This document shows positions 15,201-29,287 of a stretch of 64,000 bases of DNA, in pieces (within the stretch, counting starts at the first letter, position 1; the number at the start of each line of letters is the position of its first letter). Below the pieces are notes generated by a model, which saw only the letters and a list, made by a program, of their open reading frames with translations, had not been told where the DNA came from and did no database searches. The position numbers were made by a program, and so were the translations under genes. This DNA comes from Artemia franciscana. Taxonomy: Eukaryota; Arthropoda; Branchiopoda; Anostraca; Artemiidae. The DNA is taken from assembly GCF_032884065.1 (NCBI RefSeq), contig NC_088880.1:36820827-36884826 (forward strand). The letters run 5' to 3'.

Positions 15201-18200
15201 TGAGTCATATGCAAGACGTCATTTTAGAAAAGACTTTTTCACTATTCAATAAATAGATATCAATAGTAGATAGAACAGTGAAAGTTTGATTCTAGCTAGT
15301 CTATCTACTATTTCTATGAGTCATATGCAAGACGTCATTTTAGAAAAGACTTTTTCACTATTCAATAAATAGATATCAATAGTAGATAGAACAGTGAAAG
15401 TTTGATTCTAGCTAGTCTATCTACTATTTCTATGAGTCATATGCAAGACGTCATTTTAGAAAAGACTTTTTCACTATTCAATAAATAGATATCAATAGTA
15501 GATAGAACAGTGAAAGTTTGATTCTAGCTAGTCTATCTACTATTTCTATGAGTCATATGCAAGACGTCATTTTAGAAAAGACTTTTTCACTATTCAATAA
15601 ATAGATATCAATAGTAGATAGAACAGTGAAAGTTTGATTCTAGCTAGTCTATCTACTATTTCTATGAGTCATATGCAAGACGTCATTTTAGAAAAGACTT
15701 TTTCACTATTCAATAAATAGATATCAATAGTAGATAGAACAGTGAAAGTTTGATTCTAGCTAGTCTATCTACTATTTCTATGAGTCATATGCAAGACGTC
15801 ATTTTAGAAAAGACTTTTTCACTATTCAATAAATAGATATCAATAGTAGATAGAACAGTGAAAGTTTGATTCTAGCTAGTCTATCTACTATTTCTATGAG
15901 TCATATGCAAGACGTCATTTTAGAAAAGACTTTTTCACTATTCAATAAATAGATATCAATAGTAGATAGAACAGTGAAAGTTTGATTCTAGCTAGTCTAT
16001 CTACTATTTCTATGAGTCATATGCAAGACGTCATTTTAGAAAAGACTTTTTCACTATTCAATAAATAGATATCAATAGTAGATAGAACAGTGAAAGTTTG
16101 ATTCTAGCTAGTCTATCTACTATTTCTATGAGTCATATGCAAGACGTCATTTTAGAAAAGACTTTTTCACTATTCAATAAATAGATATCAATAGTAGATA
16201 GAACAGTGAAAGTTTGATTCTAGCTAGTCTATCTACTATTTCTATGAGTCATATGCAAGACGTCATTTTAGAAAAGACTTTTTCACTATTCAATAAATAG
16301 ATATCAATAGTAGATAGAACAGTGAAAGTTTGATTCTAGCTAGTCTATCTACTATTTCTATGAGTCATATGCAAGACGTCATTTTAGAAAAGACTTTTTC
16401 ACTATTCAATAAATAGATATCAATAGTAGATAGAACAGTGAAAGTTTGATTCTAGCTAGTCTATCTACTATTTCTATGAGTCATATGCAAGACGTCATTT
16501 TAGAAAAGACTTTTTCACTATTCAATAAATAGATATCAATAGTAGATAGAACAGTGAAAGTTTGATTCTAGCTAGTCTATCTACTATTTCTATGAGTCAT
16601 ATGCAAGACGTCATTTTAGAAAAGACTTTTTCACTATTCAATAAATAGATATCAATAGTAGATAGAACAGTGAAAGTTTGATTCTAGCTAGTCTATCTAC
16701 TATTTCTATGAGTCATATGCAAGACGTCATTTTAGAAAAGACTTTTTCACTATTCAATAAATAGATATCAATAGTAGATAGAACAGTGAAAGTTTGATTC
16801 TAGCTAGTCTATCTACTATTTCTATGAGTCATATGCAAGACGTCATTTTAGAAAAGACTTTTTCACTATTCAATAAATAGATATCAATAGTAGATAGAAC
16901 AGTGAAAGTTTGATTCTAGCTAGTCTATCTACTATTTCTATGAGTCATATGCAAGACGTCATTTTAGAAAAGACTTTTTCACTATTCAATAAATAGATAT
17001 CAATAGTAGATAGAACAGTGAAAGTTTGATTCTAGCTAGTCTATCTACTATTTCTATGAGTCATATGCAAGAGTCATTTTAGAAAAGACTTTTTCACTAT
17101 TCAATAAATAGATATCAATAGTAGATAGAACAGTGAAAGTTTGATTCTAGCTAGTCTATCTACTATTTCTATGAGTCATATGCAAGACGTCATTTTAGAA
17201 AAGACTTTTTCACTATTCAATAAATAGATATCAATAGTAGATAGAACAGTGAAAGTTTGATTCTAGCTAGTCTATCTACTATTTCTATGAGTCATATGCA
17301 AGACGTCATTTTAGAAAAGACTTTTTCACTATTCAATAAATAGATATCAATAGTAGATAGAACAGTGAAAGTTTGATTCTAGCTAGTCTATCTACTATTT
17401 CTATGAGTCATATGCAAGACGTCATTTTAGAAAAGACTTTTTCACTATTCAATAAATAGATATCAATAGTAGATAGAACAGTGAAAGTTTGATTCTAGCT
17501 AGTCTATCTACTATTTCTATGAGTCATATGCAAGACGTCATTTTAGAAAAGACTTTTTCACTATTCAATAAATAGATATCAATAGTAGATAGAACAGTGA
17601 AAGTTTGATTCTAGCTAGTCTATCTACTATTTCTATGAGTCATATGCAAGACGTCATTTTAGAAAAGACTTTTTCACTATTCAATAAATAGATATCAATA
17701 GTAGATAGAACAGTGAAAGTTTGATTCTAGCTAGTCTATCTACTATTTCTATGAGTCATATGCAAGACGTCATTTTAGAAAAGACTTTTTCACTATTCAA
17801 TAAATAGATATCAATAGTAGATAGAACAGTGAAAGTTTGATTCTAGCTAGTCTATCTACTATTTCTATGAGTCATATGCAAGACGTCATTTTAGAAAAGA
17901 CTTTTTCACTATTCAATAAATAGATATCAATAGTAGATAGAACAGTGAAAGTTTGATTCTAGCTAGTCTATCTACTATTTCTATGAGTCATATGCAAGAC
18001 GTCATTTTAGAAAAGACTTTTTCACTATTCAATAAATAGATATCAATAGTAGATAGAACAGTGAAAGTTTGATTCTAGCTAGTCTATCTACTATTTCTAT
18101 GAGTCATATGCAAGACGTCATTTTAGAAAAGACTTTTTCACTATTCAATAAATAGATATCAATAGTAGATAGAACAGTGAAAGTTTGATTCTAGCTAGTC

Positions 18201-21200
18201 TATCTACTATTTCTATGAGTCATATGCAAGACGTCATTTTAGAAAAGACTTTTTCACTATTCAATAAATAGATATCAATAGTAGATAGAACAGTGAAAGT
18301 TTGATTCTAGCTAGTCTATCTACTATTTCTATGAGTCATATGCAAGACGTCATTTTAGAAAAGACTTTTTCACTATTCAATAAATAGATATCAATAGTAG
18401 ATAGAACAGTGAAAGTTTGATTCTAGCTAGTCTATCTACTATTTCTATGAGTCATATGCAAGACGTCATTTTAGAAAAGACTTTTTCACTATTCAATAAA
18501 TAGATATCAATAGTAGATAGAACAGTGAAAGTTTGATTCTAGCTAGTCTATCTACTATTTCTATGAGTCATATGCAAGACGTCATTTTAGAAAAGACTTT
18601 TTCACTATTCAATAAATAGATATCAATAGTAGATAGAACAGTGAAAGTTTGATTCTAGCTAGTCTATCTACTATTTCTATGAGTCATATGCAAGACGTCA
18701 TTTTAGAAAAGACTTTTTCACTATTCAATAAATAGATATCAATAGTAGATAGAACAGTGAAAGTTTGATTCTAGCTAGTCTATCTACTATTTCTATGAGT
18801 CATATGCAAGACGTCATTTTAGAAAAGACTTTTTCACTATTCAATAAATAGATATCAATAGTAGATAGAACAGTGAAAGTTTGATTCTAGCTAGTCTATC
18901 TACTATTTCTATGAGTCATATGCAAGACGTCATTTTAGAAAAGACTTTTTCACTATTCAATAAATAGATATCAATAGTAGATAGAACAGTGAAAGTTTGA
19001 TTCTAGCTAGTCTATCTACTATTTCTATGAGTCATATGCAAGACGTCATTTTAGAAAAGACTTTTTCATATTCAATAAATAGATATCAATAGTAGATAGA
19101 ACAGTGAAAGTTTGATTCTAGCTAGTCTATCTACTATTTCTATGAGTCATATGCAAGACGTCATTTTAGAAAAGACTTTTTCACTATTCAATAAATAGAT
19201 ATCAATAGTAGATAGAACAGTGAAAGTTTGATTCTAGCTAGTCTATCTACTATTTCTATGAGTCATATGCAAGACGTCATTTTAGAAAAGACTTTTTCAC
19301 TATTCAATAAATAGATATCAATAGTAGATAGAACAGTGAAAGTTTGATTCTAGCTAGTCTATCTACTATTTCTATGAGTCATATGCAAGACGTCATTTTA
19401 GAAAAGACTTTTTCACTATTCAATAAATAGATATCAATAGTAGATAGAACAGTGAAAGTTTGATTCTAGCTAGTCTATCTACTATTTCTATGAGTCATAT
19501 GCAAGACGTCATTTTAGAAAAGACTTTTTCACTATTCAATAAATAGATATCAATAGTAGATAGAACAGTGAAAGTTTGATTCTAGCTAGTCTATCTACTA
19601 TTTCTATGAGTCATATGCAAGACGTCATTTTAGAAAAGACTTTTTCACTATTCAATAAATAGATATCAATAGTAGATAGAACAGTGAAAGTTTGATTCTA
19701 GCTAGTCTATCTACTATTTCTATGAGTCATATGCAAGACGTCATTTTAGAAAAGACTTTTTCACTATTCAATAAATAGATATCAATAGTAGATAGAACAG
19801 TGAAAGTTTGATTCTAGCTAGTCTATCTACTATTTCTATGAGTCATATGCAAGACGTCATTTTAGAAAAGACTTTTTCACTATTCAATAAATAGATATCA
19901 ATAGTAGATAGAACAGTGAAAGTTTGATTCTAGCTAGTCTATCTACTATTTCTATGAGTCATATGCAAGACGTCATTTTAGAAAAGACTTTTTCACTATT
20001 CAATAAATAGATATCAATAGTAGATAGAACAGTGAAAGTTTGATTCTAGCTAGTCTATCTACTATTTCTATGAGTCATATGCAAGACGTCATTTTAGAAA
20101 AGACTTTTTCACTATTCAATAAATAGATATCAATAGTAGATAGAACAGTGAAAGTTTGATTCTAGCTAGTCTATCTACTATTTCTATGAGTCATATGCAA
20201 GACGTCATTTTAGAAAAGACTTTTTCACTATTCAATAAATAGATATCAATAGTAGATAGAACAGTGAAAGTTTGATTCTAGCTAGTCTATCTACTATTTC
20301 TATGAGTCATATGCAAGACGTCATTTTAGAAAAGACTTTTTCACTATTCAATAAATAGATATCAATAGTAGATAGAACAGTGAAAGTTTGATTCTAGCTA
20401 GTCTATCTACTATTTCTATGAGTCATATGCAAGACGTCATTTTAGAAAAGACTTTTTCACTATTCAATAAATAGATATCAATAGTAGATAGAACAGTGAA
20501 AGTTTGATTCTAGCTAGTCTATCTACTATTTCTATGAGTCATATGCAAGACGTCATTTTAGAAAAGACTTTTTCACTATTCAATAAATAGATATCAATAG
20601 TAGATAGAACAGTGAAAGTTTGATTCTAGCTAGTCTATCTACTATTTCTATGAGTCATATGCAAGACGTCATTTTAGAAAAGACTTTTTCACTATTCAAT
20701 AAATAGATATCAATAGTAGATAGAACAGTGAAAGTTTGATTCTAGCTAGTCTATCTACTATTTCTATGAGTCATATGCAAGACGTCATTTTAGAAAAGAC
20801 TTTTTCACTATTCAATAAATAGATATCAATAGTAGATAGAACAGTGAAAGTTTGATTCTAGCTAGTCTATCTACTATTTCTATGAGTCATATGCAAGACG
20901 TCATTTTAGAAAAGACTTTTTCACTATTCAATAAATAGATATCAATAGTAGATAGAACAGTGAAAGTTTGATTCTAGCTAGTCTATCTACTATTTCTATG
21001 AGTCATATGCAAGACGTCATTTTAGAAAAGACTTTTTCACTATTCAATAAATAGATATCAATAGTAGATAGAACAGTGAAAGTTTGATTCTAGCTAGTCT
21101 ATCTACTATTTCTATGAGTCATATGCAAGACGTCATTTTAGAAAAGACTTTTTCACTATTCAATAAATAGATATCAATAGTAGATAGAACAGTGAAAGTT

Positions 21201-24200
21201 TGATTCTAGCTAGTCTATCTACTATTTCTATGAGTCATATGCAAGACGTCATTTTAGAAAAGACTTTTTCACTATTCAATAAATAGATATCAATAGTAGA
21301 TAGAACAGTGAAAGTTTGATTCTAGCTAGTCTATCTACTATTTCTATGAGTCATATGCAAGACGTCATTTTAGAAAAGACTTTTTCACTATTCAATAAAT
21401 AGATATCAATAGTAGATAGAACAGTGAAAGTTTGATTCTAGCTAGTCTATCTACTATTTCTATGAGTCATATGCAAGACGTCATTTTAGAAAAGACTTTT
21501 TCACTATTCAATAAATAGATATCAATAGTAGATAGAACAGTGAAAGTTTGATTCTAGCTAGTCTATCTACTATTTCTATGAGTCATATGCAAGACGTCAT
21601 TTTAGAAAAGACTTTTTCACTATTCAATAAATAGATATCAATAGTAGATAGAACAGTGAAAGTTTGATTCTAGCTAGTCTATCTACTATTTCTATGAGTC
21701 ATATGCAAGACGTCATTTTAGAAAAGACTTTTTCACTATTCAATAAATAGATATCAATAGTAGATAGAACAGTGAAAGTTTGATTCTAGCTAGTCTATCT
21801 ACTATTTCTATGAGTCATATGCAAGACGTCATTTTAGAAAAGACTTTTTCACTATTCAATAAATAGATATCAATAGTAGATAGAACAGTGAAAGTTTGAT
21901 TCTAGCTAGTCTATCTACTATTTCTATGAGTCATATGCAAGACGTCATTTTAGAAAAGACTTTTTCACTATTCAATAAATAGATATCAATAGTAGATAGA
22001 ACAGTGAAAGTTTGATTCTAGCTAGTCTATCTACTATTTCTATGAGTCATATGCAAGACGTCATTTTAGAAAAGACTTTTTCACTATTCAATAAATAGAT
22101 ATCAATAGTAGATAGAACAGTGAAAGTTTGATTCTAGCTAGTCTATCTACTATTTCTATGAGTCATATGCAAGACGTCATTTTAGAAAAGACTTTTTCAC
22201 TATTCAATAAATAGATATCAATAGTAGATAGAACAGTGAAAGTTTGATTCTAGCTAGTCTATCTACTATTTCTATGAGTCATATGCAAGACGTCATTTTA
22301 GAAAAGACTTTTTCACTATTCAATAAATAGATATCAATAGTAGATAGAACAGTGAAAGTTTGATTCTAGCTAGTCTATCTACTATGAGTCATATGCAAGA
22401 CGTCATTTTAGAAAAGACTTTTTCACTATTCAATAAATAGATATCAATAGTAGATAGAACAGTGAAAGTTTGATTCTAGCTAGTCTATCTACTATCTATT
22501 CTATGAGTCATATGCAAGACGTCATTTTAGAAAAGACTTTTTCACTATTCAATAAATAGATATCAATAGTAGATAGAACAGTGAAAGTTTGATTCTAGCT
22601 AGTCTATCTACTATTTCTATGAGTCATATGCAAGACGTCATTTTAGAAAAGACTTTTTCACTATTCAATAAATAGATATCAATAGTAGATAGAACAGTGA
22701 AAGTTTGATTCTAGCTAGTCTATCTACTATTTCTATGAGTCATATGCAAGACGTCATTTTAGAAAAGACTTTTTCACTATTCAATAAATAGATATCAATA
22801 GTAGATAGAACAGTGAAAGTTTGATTCTAGCTAGTCTATCTACTATTTCTATGAGTCATATGCAAGACGTCATTTTAGAAAAGACTTTTTCACTATTCAA
22901 TAAATAGATATCAATAGTAGATAGAACAGTGAAAGTTTGATTCTAGCTAGTCTATCTACTATTTCTATGAGTCATATGCAAGACGTCATTTTAGAAAAGA
23001 CTTTTTCACTATTCAATAAATAGATATCAATAGTAGATAGAACAGTGAAAGTTTGATTCTAGCTAGTCTATCTACTATTTCTATGAGTCATATGCAAGAC
23101 GTCATTTTAGAAAAGACTTTTTCACTATTCAATAAATAGATATCAATAGTAGATAGAACAGTGAAAGTTTGATTCTAGCTAGTCTATCTACTATTTCTAT
23201 GAGTCATATGCAAGACGTCATTTTAGAAAAGACTTTTTCACTATTCAATAAATAGATATCAATAGTAGATAGAACAGTGAAAGTTTGATTCTAGCTAGTC
23301 TATCTACTATTTCTATGAGTCATATGCAAGACGTCATTTTAGAAAAGACTTTTTCACTATTCAATAAATAGATATCAATAGTAGATAGAACAGTGAAAGT
23401 TTGATTCTAGCTAGTCTATCTACTATTTCTATGAGTCATATGCAAGACGTCATTTTAGAAAAGACTTTTTCACTATTCAATAAATAGATATCAATAGTAG
23501 ATAGAACAGTGAAAGTTTGATTCTAGCTAGTCTATCTACTATTTCTATGAGTCATATGCAAGACGTCATTTTAGAAAAGACTTTTTCACTATTCAATAAA
23601 TAGATATCAATAGTAGATAAAACAGTGAAAGTTTGATTCTAGCTAGTCTATCTACTATTTCTATGAGTCATATGCAAGACGTCATTTTAGAAAAGACTTT
23701 TTCACTATTCAATAAATAGATATCAATAGTAGATAGAACTATTGTATATGAAAGTTTGATGAGTCATATGCAAGACGTCATTTTAGAAAAGACTTTTTCA
23801 CTATTCAATAAATAGATATCAATAGTAGATAGAACAGTGAAAGTTTGATTCTAGCTAGTCTATCTACTATTTCTATGAGTCATATGCAAGACGTCATTTT
23901 AGAAAAGACTTTTTCACTATTCAATAAATAGATATCAATAGTAGATAGAACAGTAAAAGTTTGATTCTAGCTAGTCTATCTACTATTTCTATGAGTCATA
24001 TGCAAGACGTCATTTTAGAAAAGACTTTTTCACTATTCAATAAATAGATATCAATAGTAGATAGAACAGTGAAAGTTTGATTCTAGCTAGTCTCTACTAT
24101 TTCTATGAGTCATATGCAAGACGTCATTTTAAAAAAACTTTTTCACTATTCAATAAATAGATATCAATAGTAGATAGAACAGTAAAAGTTTGATTCTAGC

Positions 24201-24375
24201 TAGTCTATCTACTATTTCTATGAGTCATATGCAAGACGTCATTTTAGAAAAGACTTTTTCACTATTCAATAAATAGATATCAATAGTAGATAGAACAGTG
24301 AAAGTTTGATTCTAGCTAGTCTATCTACTATTTCTATGAGTCATATACAAGACGTCATTTTAGAAAAGACTTTTT
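9262..24375 (-). repeat. 116-bp satellite, block 4 (inverted, 15 kb)
   Basis: About 130 reverse-complemented monomers, very homogeneous through most of the block. Small deletions occur near 10150, 12060 and 22385. A scrambled monomer lies at 23738-23762, and base changes become more frequent after 23700. The orientation changes again near 24375. Confidence 0.96.
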
Positions 24376-24754
24376 ATTGAATATCTATTTATTGAATAGT
24401 GAAAAAGTCTTTTCTAAAATGACGTCTTGCATATGACTCATAGAAATAGTAGATAGACTAGCTAGAATCAAACTTTCACTGTTCTATCTACTATTGATAT
24501 CTATTTATTGAATAGTGAAAAAGTCTTTTCTAAAATGACGTCTTGCATATGACTCATAGAAATAGTAGATAGACTAGCTAGAATCAAACTTTCACTGTTC
24601 TATCTACTATTGATATCTATTTATTGAATAGTGAAAAAGCCTTTCTAAAATGACGTCTTGCATATGACTCATAGAAATAGTAGACTAGCTAGAATCAAAC
24701 TTTCACTGTTTTATCTACTATTGATATCTATTTATTGAATAGTGAAAAGTCTTT
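24376..24754 (+). repeat. 116-bp satellite, block 5 (forward, at gap edge)
   Basis: About 3 forward monomers that end in the assembly gap. The junction at 24371-24383 reads TTTTTATTGAATATC and is not at the 12-bp dyad used by the two clean switches, so it arose differently or is damaged. Confidence 0.95.
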
Positions 24755-24854
24755 NNNNNNNNNNNNNNNNNNNNNNNNNNNNNNNNNNNNNNNNNNNNNN
24801 NNNNNNNNNNNNNNNNNNNNNNNNNNNNNNNNNNNNNNNNNNNNNNNNNNNNNN
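24755..24854. other. Assembly gap (100 N)
   Basis: Exactly 100 N bases, the usual placeholder for a scaffold join of unknown size. The true distance, and even the adjacency, of the satellite and the Helitron region is therefore not shown by this sequence. Confidence 1.
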
Positions 24855-26022
<1,168 letters not shown>

Positions 26023-26198
26023 TCTATATATATAAAATAAGTTGTCTGTGTGTGGATCTGTGGATCAGGTGACGTCATGTTTCGGCTGACGTCATGAAAT
26101 TAGTTGTCGTCATTTTTGCTTTGACTATGCTTAGTATATTGTAAAACACATTAATTTGGTTAATAATATACCATTTAAAACACCAAAATGAACATGCT

Positions 26199-26270
26199 GG
26201 AGTAGTCACTCGATGAGAGAGGGTGTCAGAACGGAGAATGAAGGTCCCAGGTTCAAATCCTGGTTAGGCT
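26199..26270 (+). repeat. tRNA-derived SINE head
   Basis: Has a perfect tRNA T-arm: stem CCAGG (26247-26251), loop TTCAAAT, stem CCTGG (26259-26263). The B box GGTTCAAATCC is at 26250-26260. An A-box-like TAGTCACTCGATGAGAG starts at 26203. The outermost 7-base ends pair poorly, so this is not a working tRNA. A long A-rich tail follows directly, as in tRNA-derived SINEs. Confidence 0.6.
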
Positions 26271-26815
26271 AAAAAAGGTAAAAAACTAAAAACTAAAAAA
26301 AACTGAAAAGCTAAAAAACTAAAAAAACTAAAAAACTAAAAAAACTAAAAACTAAAAAAAAAACTTAAAAAAAGGAAAAAACTGAAAAATAGAAGAGAAA
26401 AAGAAAACTAATAAAATTAAGAATAAAAATAAAAAAAAATAAAAAAGATAAAAACTAAAAAAAAAAGTAAAAAGAAAAAACGAAAAAAAACTGAAAAAGC
26501 TACAAAACAGGTAAAAACCAATAAAAAACTAAAAAGAAAAAAGGAAAAAAACTAAAAAAAACTAAAAAAGGTAAAATCTAAAAGAACTAAAAAAGAAAAA
26601 AAACTAAAAAAAGGAAAAAAACTGAAAAATAAAGGAGAAAAAGAAAACTAAAAAAATATAAATAAAAATAAAAAAACTAAAAAGATAAAAACTTCAAAAA
26701 AAAACTAAAAAGAAAAAGAAAAAAACTAAAAAACCTATAAAAAGGTCAAAACCAATAAAAAAAAACTAAAAGGAAAAAAAGGGAAAAAATTAAAAAATTT
26801 TTTCATCATATACCA
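26271..26815. repeat. A-rich low-complexity tract
   Basis: About 540 bases of AAAACTAAAAAA-type sequence with periodic GGTAAAA and GGAAAAA. It follows the SINE head and may be its expanded tail. The reverse complement of the same kind of DNA fills the Helitron at 31355-33609. Confidence 0.9.
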
Positions 26816-26829
26816 AGTCAAAAACGAAT

Positions 26830-27290
26830 GTATACCGGGATGACGACCGGGACACAGGGAATATAAATGACGACCGGGAAGCAGGGACACAACTACAACG
26901 GTGACGCCGGGGGCACAGGGGGGACATAAATGACGACGGGGACACAGGCAATGTTCGATTAGCAATCACCATCAACAAAGCTCAAGGGGCAACAAAGCTC
27001 ACCATCAAACAAAGACGAACGGGACGCTCAAAGAGAAATTACAGACTGGAACACTGGGACACAAATGACAACCGGGATACTGGGAATATAAATGACGACC
27101 GGGACACAGGGAATTTTCCCATGGACAATTATATATTGCATGTTCAAGAGTCGGTAAACCTGACAATCTAAATAAATGACGACACTCAAAGAGAAAGCGA
27201 CCGGGACAAAAGGAATGTTCGATTAGCAATCAACAACGCACCGGGACACAGGGAGTATAAATGACGACCAGGACATAAGTAAAAAAAAAC
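26830..27290. repeat. G-rich minisatellite block (GACGACCGGGACACAGGG)
   Basis: Imperfect copies of a unit near 27 bases, GACGACCGGGACACAGGG plus AATATAAAT, often separated by AGAGAAATTACAGACTGGGA-like variants. Further blocks lie at 25360-25665, 27780-28390 and, on the other strand, 30755-30830, 31785-31935, 32100-32200 and 32790-32890. All are inside Helitron derivatives. Confidence 0.85.
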
Positions 27291-27489
27291 TTAAAAACTA
27301 AAAAGAAGGTAAAAACTACAAAAAAACTAAAAAGAAAAAAACAACTAAAAACTAATAAAAAACTAAAAAATCTAAAAATCTAAATAAACTAAAAAAGAAA
27401 AAAAATAAAAAAGGAAAAAAATAAAGGAGAAAAGGAGGGGCGCGAAGCGCCCTCACCAACTAGGTGTTGGGGTGGCGCTTCTATATATA

Positions 27490-28632
27490 TCTATATATAT
27501 AAAAATAAGTTGTCTGTCTGTCTGTGGATCAGGTGACGTCATGTTTCTGTGTCGGCTGACGTCATGAAATTAGTTGTCGTCATTTTTGCTTTGACGGTGA
27601 CGTCATTAAGGGTATTTAAGACATGCGTTCACGGAAAAATGTTTAATTGTAAAATGACTGAAGGTTCGGCGATATGTACTTCATAGTGACGCTGAAAAAT
27701 AAAGAAGAAAAAAAACTGAAAAAATGTAAAAAACTAAAAAAAAACTAAAAAGAAAAAACACTCAAAGATAAATTACAGACCGGGACACAAATGACGACCG
27801 ACACAGAGGGAATATAATGACGACCAGGAACCTCAAAGAAAAATTACAGACTGGGACACCCGGACACAAATCACGACCGGGAATATAAATGACGACCGGG
27901 ACGCAGGGACACAACTTAATGGTATTTAAGACATGCGTTCACGGAAAAATGTTTAATTGTAAAATGACTGAAGGTTCGGCGATATGTACTTCATAGTGAC
28001 GCTGAAAAATAAAGAAGAAAAAAAACTGAAAAAATGTAAAAAACTAAAAAAAAACTAAAAAGAAAAAACACTCAAAGATAAATTACAGACCGGGACACAA
28101 ATGACGACCGACACAGAGGGAATATAAATGACGACCAGGAACCTCAAAGAAAAATTACAGACTGGGACACCCGGACACAAATCACGACCGGGAATATAAA
28201 TGACGACCGGGATGCAGGGACACAACTACAACGAGGACGCCGGGGGCACAGGTGGGATATATAATTGACGACTGAGACACAGGGATTGTTTGAATAGACA
28301 CAGGGAATATAAATGTAGACCGGGACACTCAAAGAGGAAATACAAACTGGGACACCAGGACACAAATGACGACCGGGACACAGGGAATATAAATGCTATT
28401 TATATGCACAGACAATGGGACAGCGAAGAATGTTGTATATTCGCATGTTTTACGTAGTTAAAAATATATATTTATATCTATCTCTATTCACAGGTGGGAC
28501 ACAGGGACACTGCTACAATGGCGCGTAACTAATATGGCGCGTAACGACTTACGCGCGCGGGGGGGCTTGGGGGGGCGCGAAGCGCCCACCAACTAGGTGT
28601 TGGGGTGGCGCGAAGCGCCACCCCAACAGCTA

Positions 28633-28633
<1 letters not shown>
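27490..28633 (+). mobile_element. Non-autonomous Helitron, both ends present (1.14 kb)
   Basis: 5' end TCTATATATATAAAAATAAG at 27490 preceded by TA. 3' end is a strong hairpin (GTTGGGGTGGCGC, loop GAA, GCGCCACCCCAAC), then AGCTAG at 28633, then (TA)n. The interior has the CRE-like 5' region, a TATTTAAG box, an ATGACTGAAGG start remnant, minisatellite, and a helicase tail (28398-28463, AAGAATGTTGTATATTCGCA). About 310 bases are tandemly duplicated (27611 onward and 27921 onward). It has all the terminal signals for movement in trans but no Rep or helicase. Confidence 0.8.
27611..28227 (+). repeat. 310-bp direct duplication inside a Helitron
   Basis: The stretch beginning GGTATTTAAGACATGCGTTC at 27611 is repeated from 27921. 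The copies differ by a one-base indel (AATATAATG versus AATATAAATG) and about one substitution (GACGCAGG versus GATGCAGG). The duplication is very recent, or an assembly artefact. Confidence 0.9.

Positions 28634-28731
<98 letters not shown>
28634..28731. repeat. (TA)n microsatellite between two Helitrons
   Basis: About 48 TA units flanked by CTAG ends of two Helitrons in opposite orientation (28633 on +, 28732 on -). The elements sit tail-to-tail around one TA tract. Confidence 0.98.
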
Positions 28732-28895
28732 CTAGCTGTTGGGGTGGCGCTTCGCGCCACCCCAACACCTAGTTGGTGGGGCGCTTCAGTCGCCCCCCCG
28801 CGCGCGTAAGTCGTTACGCGCCATATTAGTTACGCGCCATTGTAGTTGTGTCCCTGTGTCCCACCTGTGAATATAGATAGATTTATATATGTGTT

Positions 28896-29093
28896 TCAAA
28901 CTACGTAAAAATTGCGAATATACAACATTTTTGGCTTTCCCACTACTGGAAGCTTTCCGTTTCCAATTGCCAGCAATTGATCTGAAAATGTTTGACCAGA
29001 ATCATCATTTTGCAATCGGACACGCATATTTGTAGTTAATTTTAATATTTTTACGTGTGCCCATAAATTAGAATTTTTCAGGCAAGCATTCAT
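28896..29093 (-). pseudogene. Helitron helicase middle fragment
   Basis: Codes for MNACLKNSNLWAHVKILKL, TTNMRVRLQNDDSGQT and FSDQLLAIGNGK, the segment of Helitron helicases after motif III. It then jumps into tail sequence (KPKMLYIRNFYV). The same residues in the copy at 62111-63841 are followed by a deletion exactly where this fragment continues (after DDSGQT). The fragment therefore shows sequence missing from that copy. It is separated from the main helicase remnant of copy A by a nested start-like segment. Confidence 0.75.
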
Positions 29094-29287
29094 TTCGTCT
29101 GCAGGAGTTAAACTATGTAAAAATTGCGAATATACAACATTCTTGGCTTTCCCATTGTCTGTGCATATACAAAGCCGTATGCACTAATAATGACGTCATA
29201 TGCAAACGCTCTTTTTACAAACAAACAAACATGCATACACACAACTCGTTTTTATATAGATAGATAGATAGATGAATACAATACAAA

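Larger units (their letters stand above)
26023..27482 (+). mobile_element. Non-autonomous Helitron carrying a SINE and A-rich tracts
   Basis: Starts with TCTATATATATAAAATAAGT inside a (TA)n tract, followed by GTTGTCTGTG and two TGACGTCA palindromes, as at the other 5' ends in the window. Inside are a tRNA-like SINE head (26199-26270), long A-rich low-complexity DNA and blocks of the GACGACCGGGACACAGGG minisatellite. No helicase or Rep coding sequence is seen. The right end (27436-27482) has half of the 3' hairpin (GTTGGGGTGGCGC) but lacks the second half and CTAG, and the next element begins at 27490. Confidence 0.65.

Noticed and set aside
1-24754. Regular repeats that could be mistaken for a CRISPR array
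   Set aside because: The unit is contiguous with no unique spacers, is 116 bp, and lies in a eukaryotic genome; it is a satellite.
26199-26270. A functional tRNA gene
   Set aside because: The T-arm is perfect but the acceptor ends do not pair and the D and anticodon arms are poor; a SINE head fits better.
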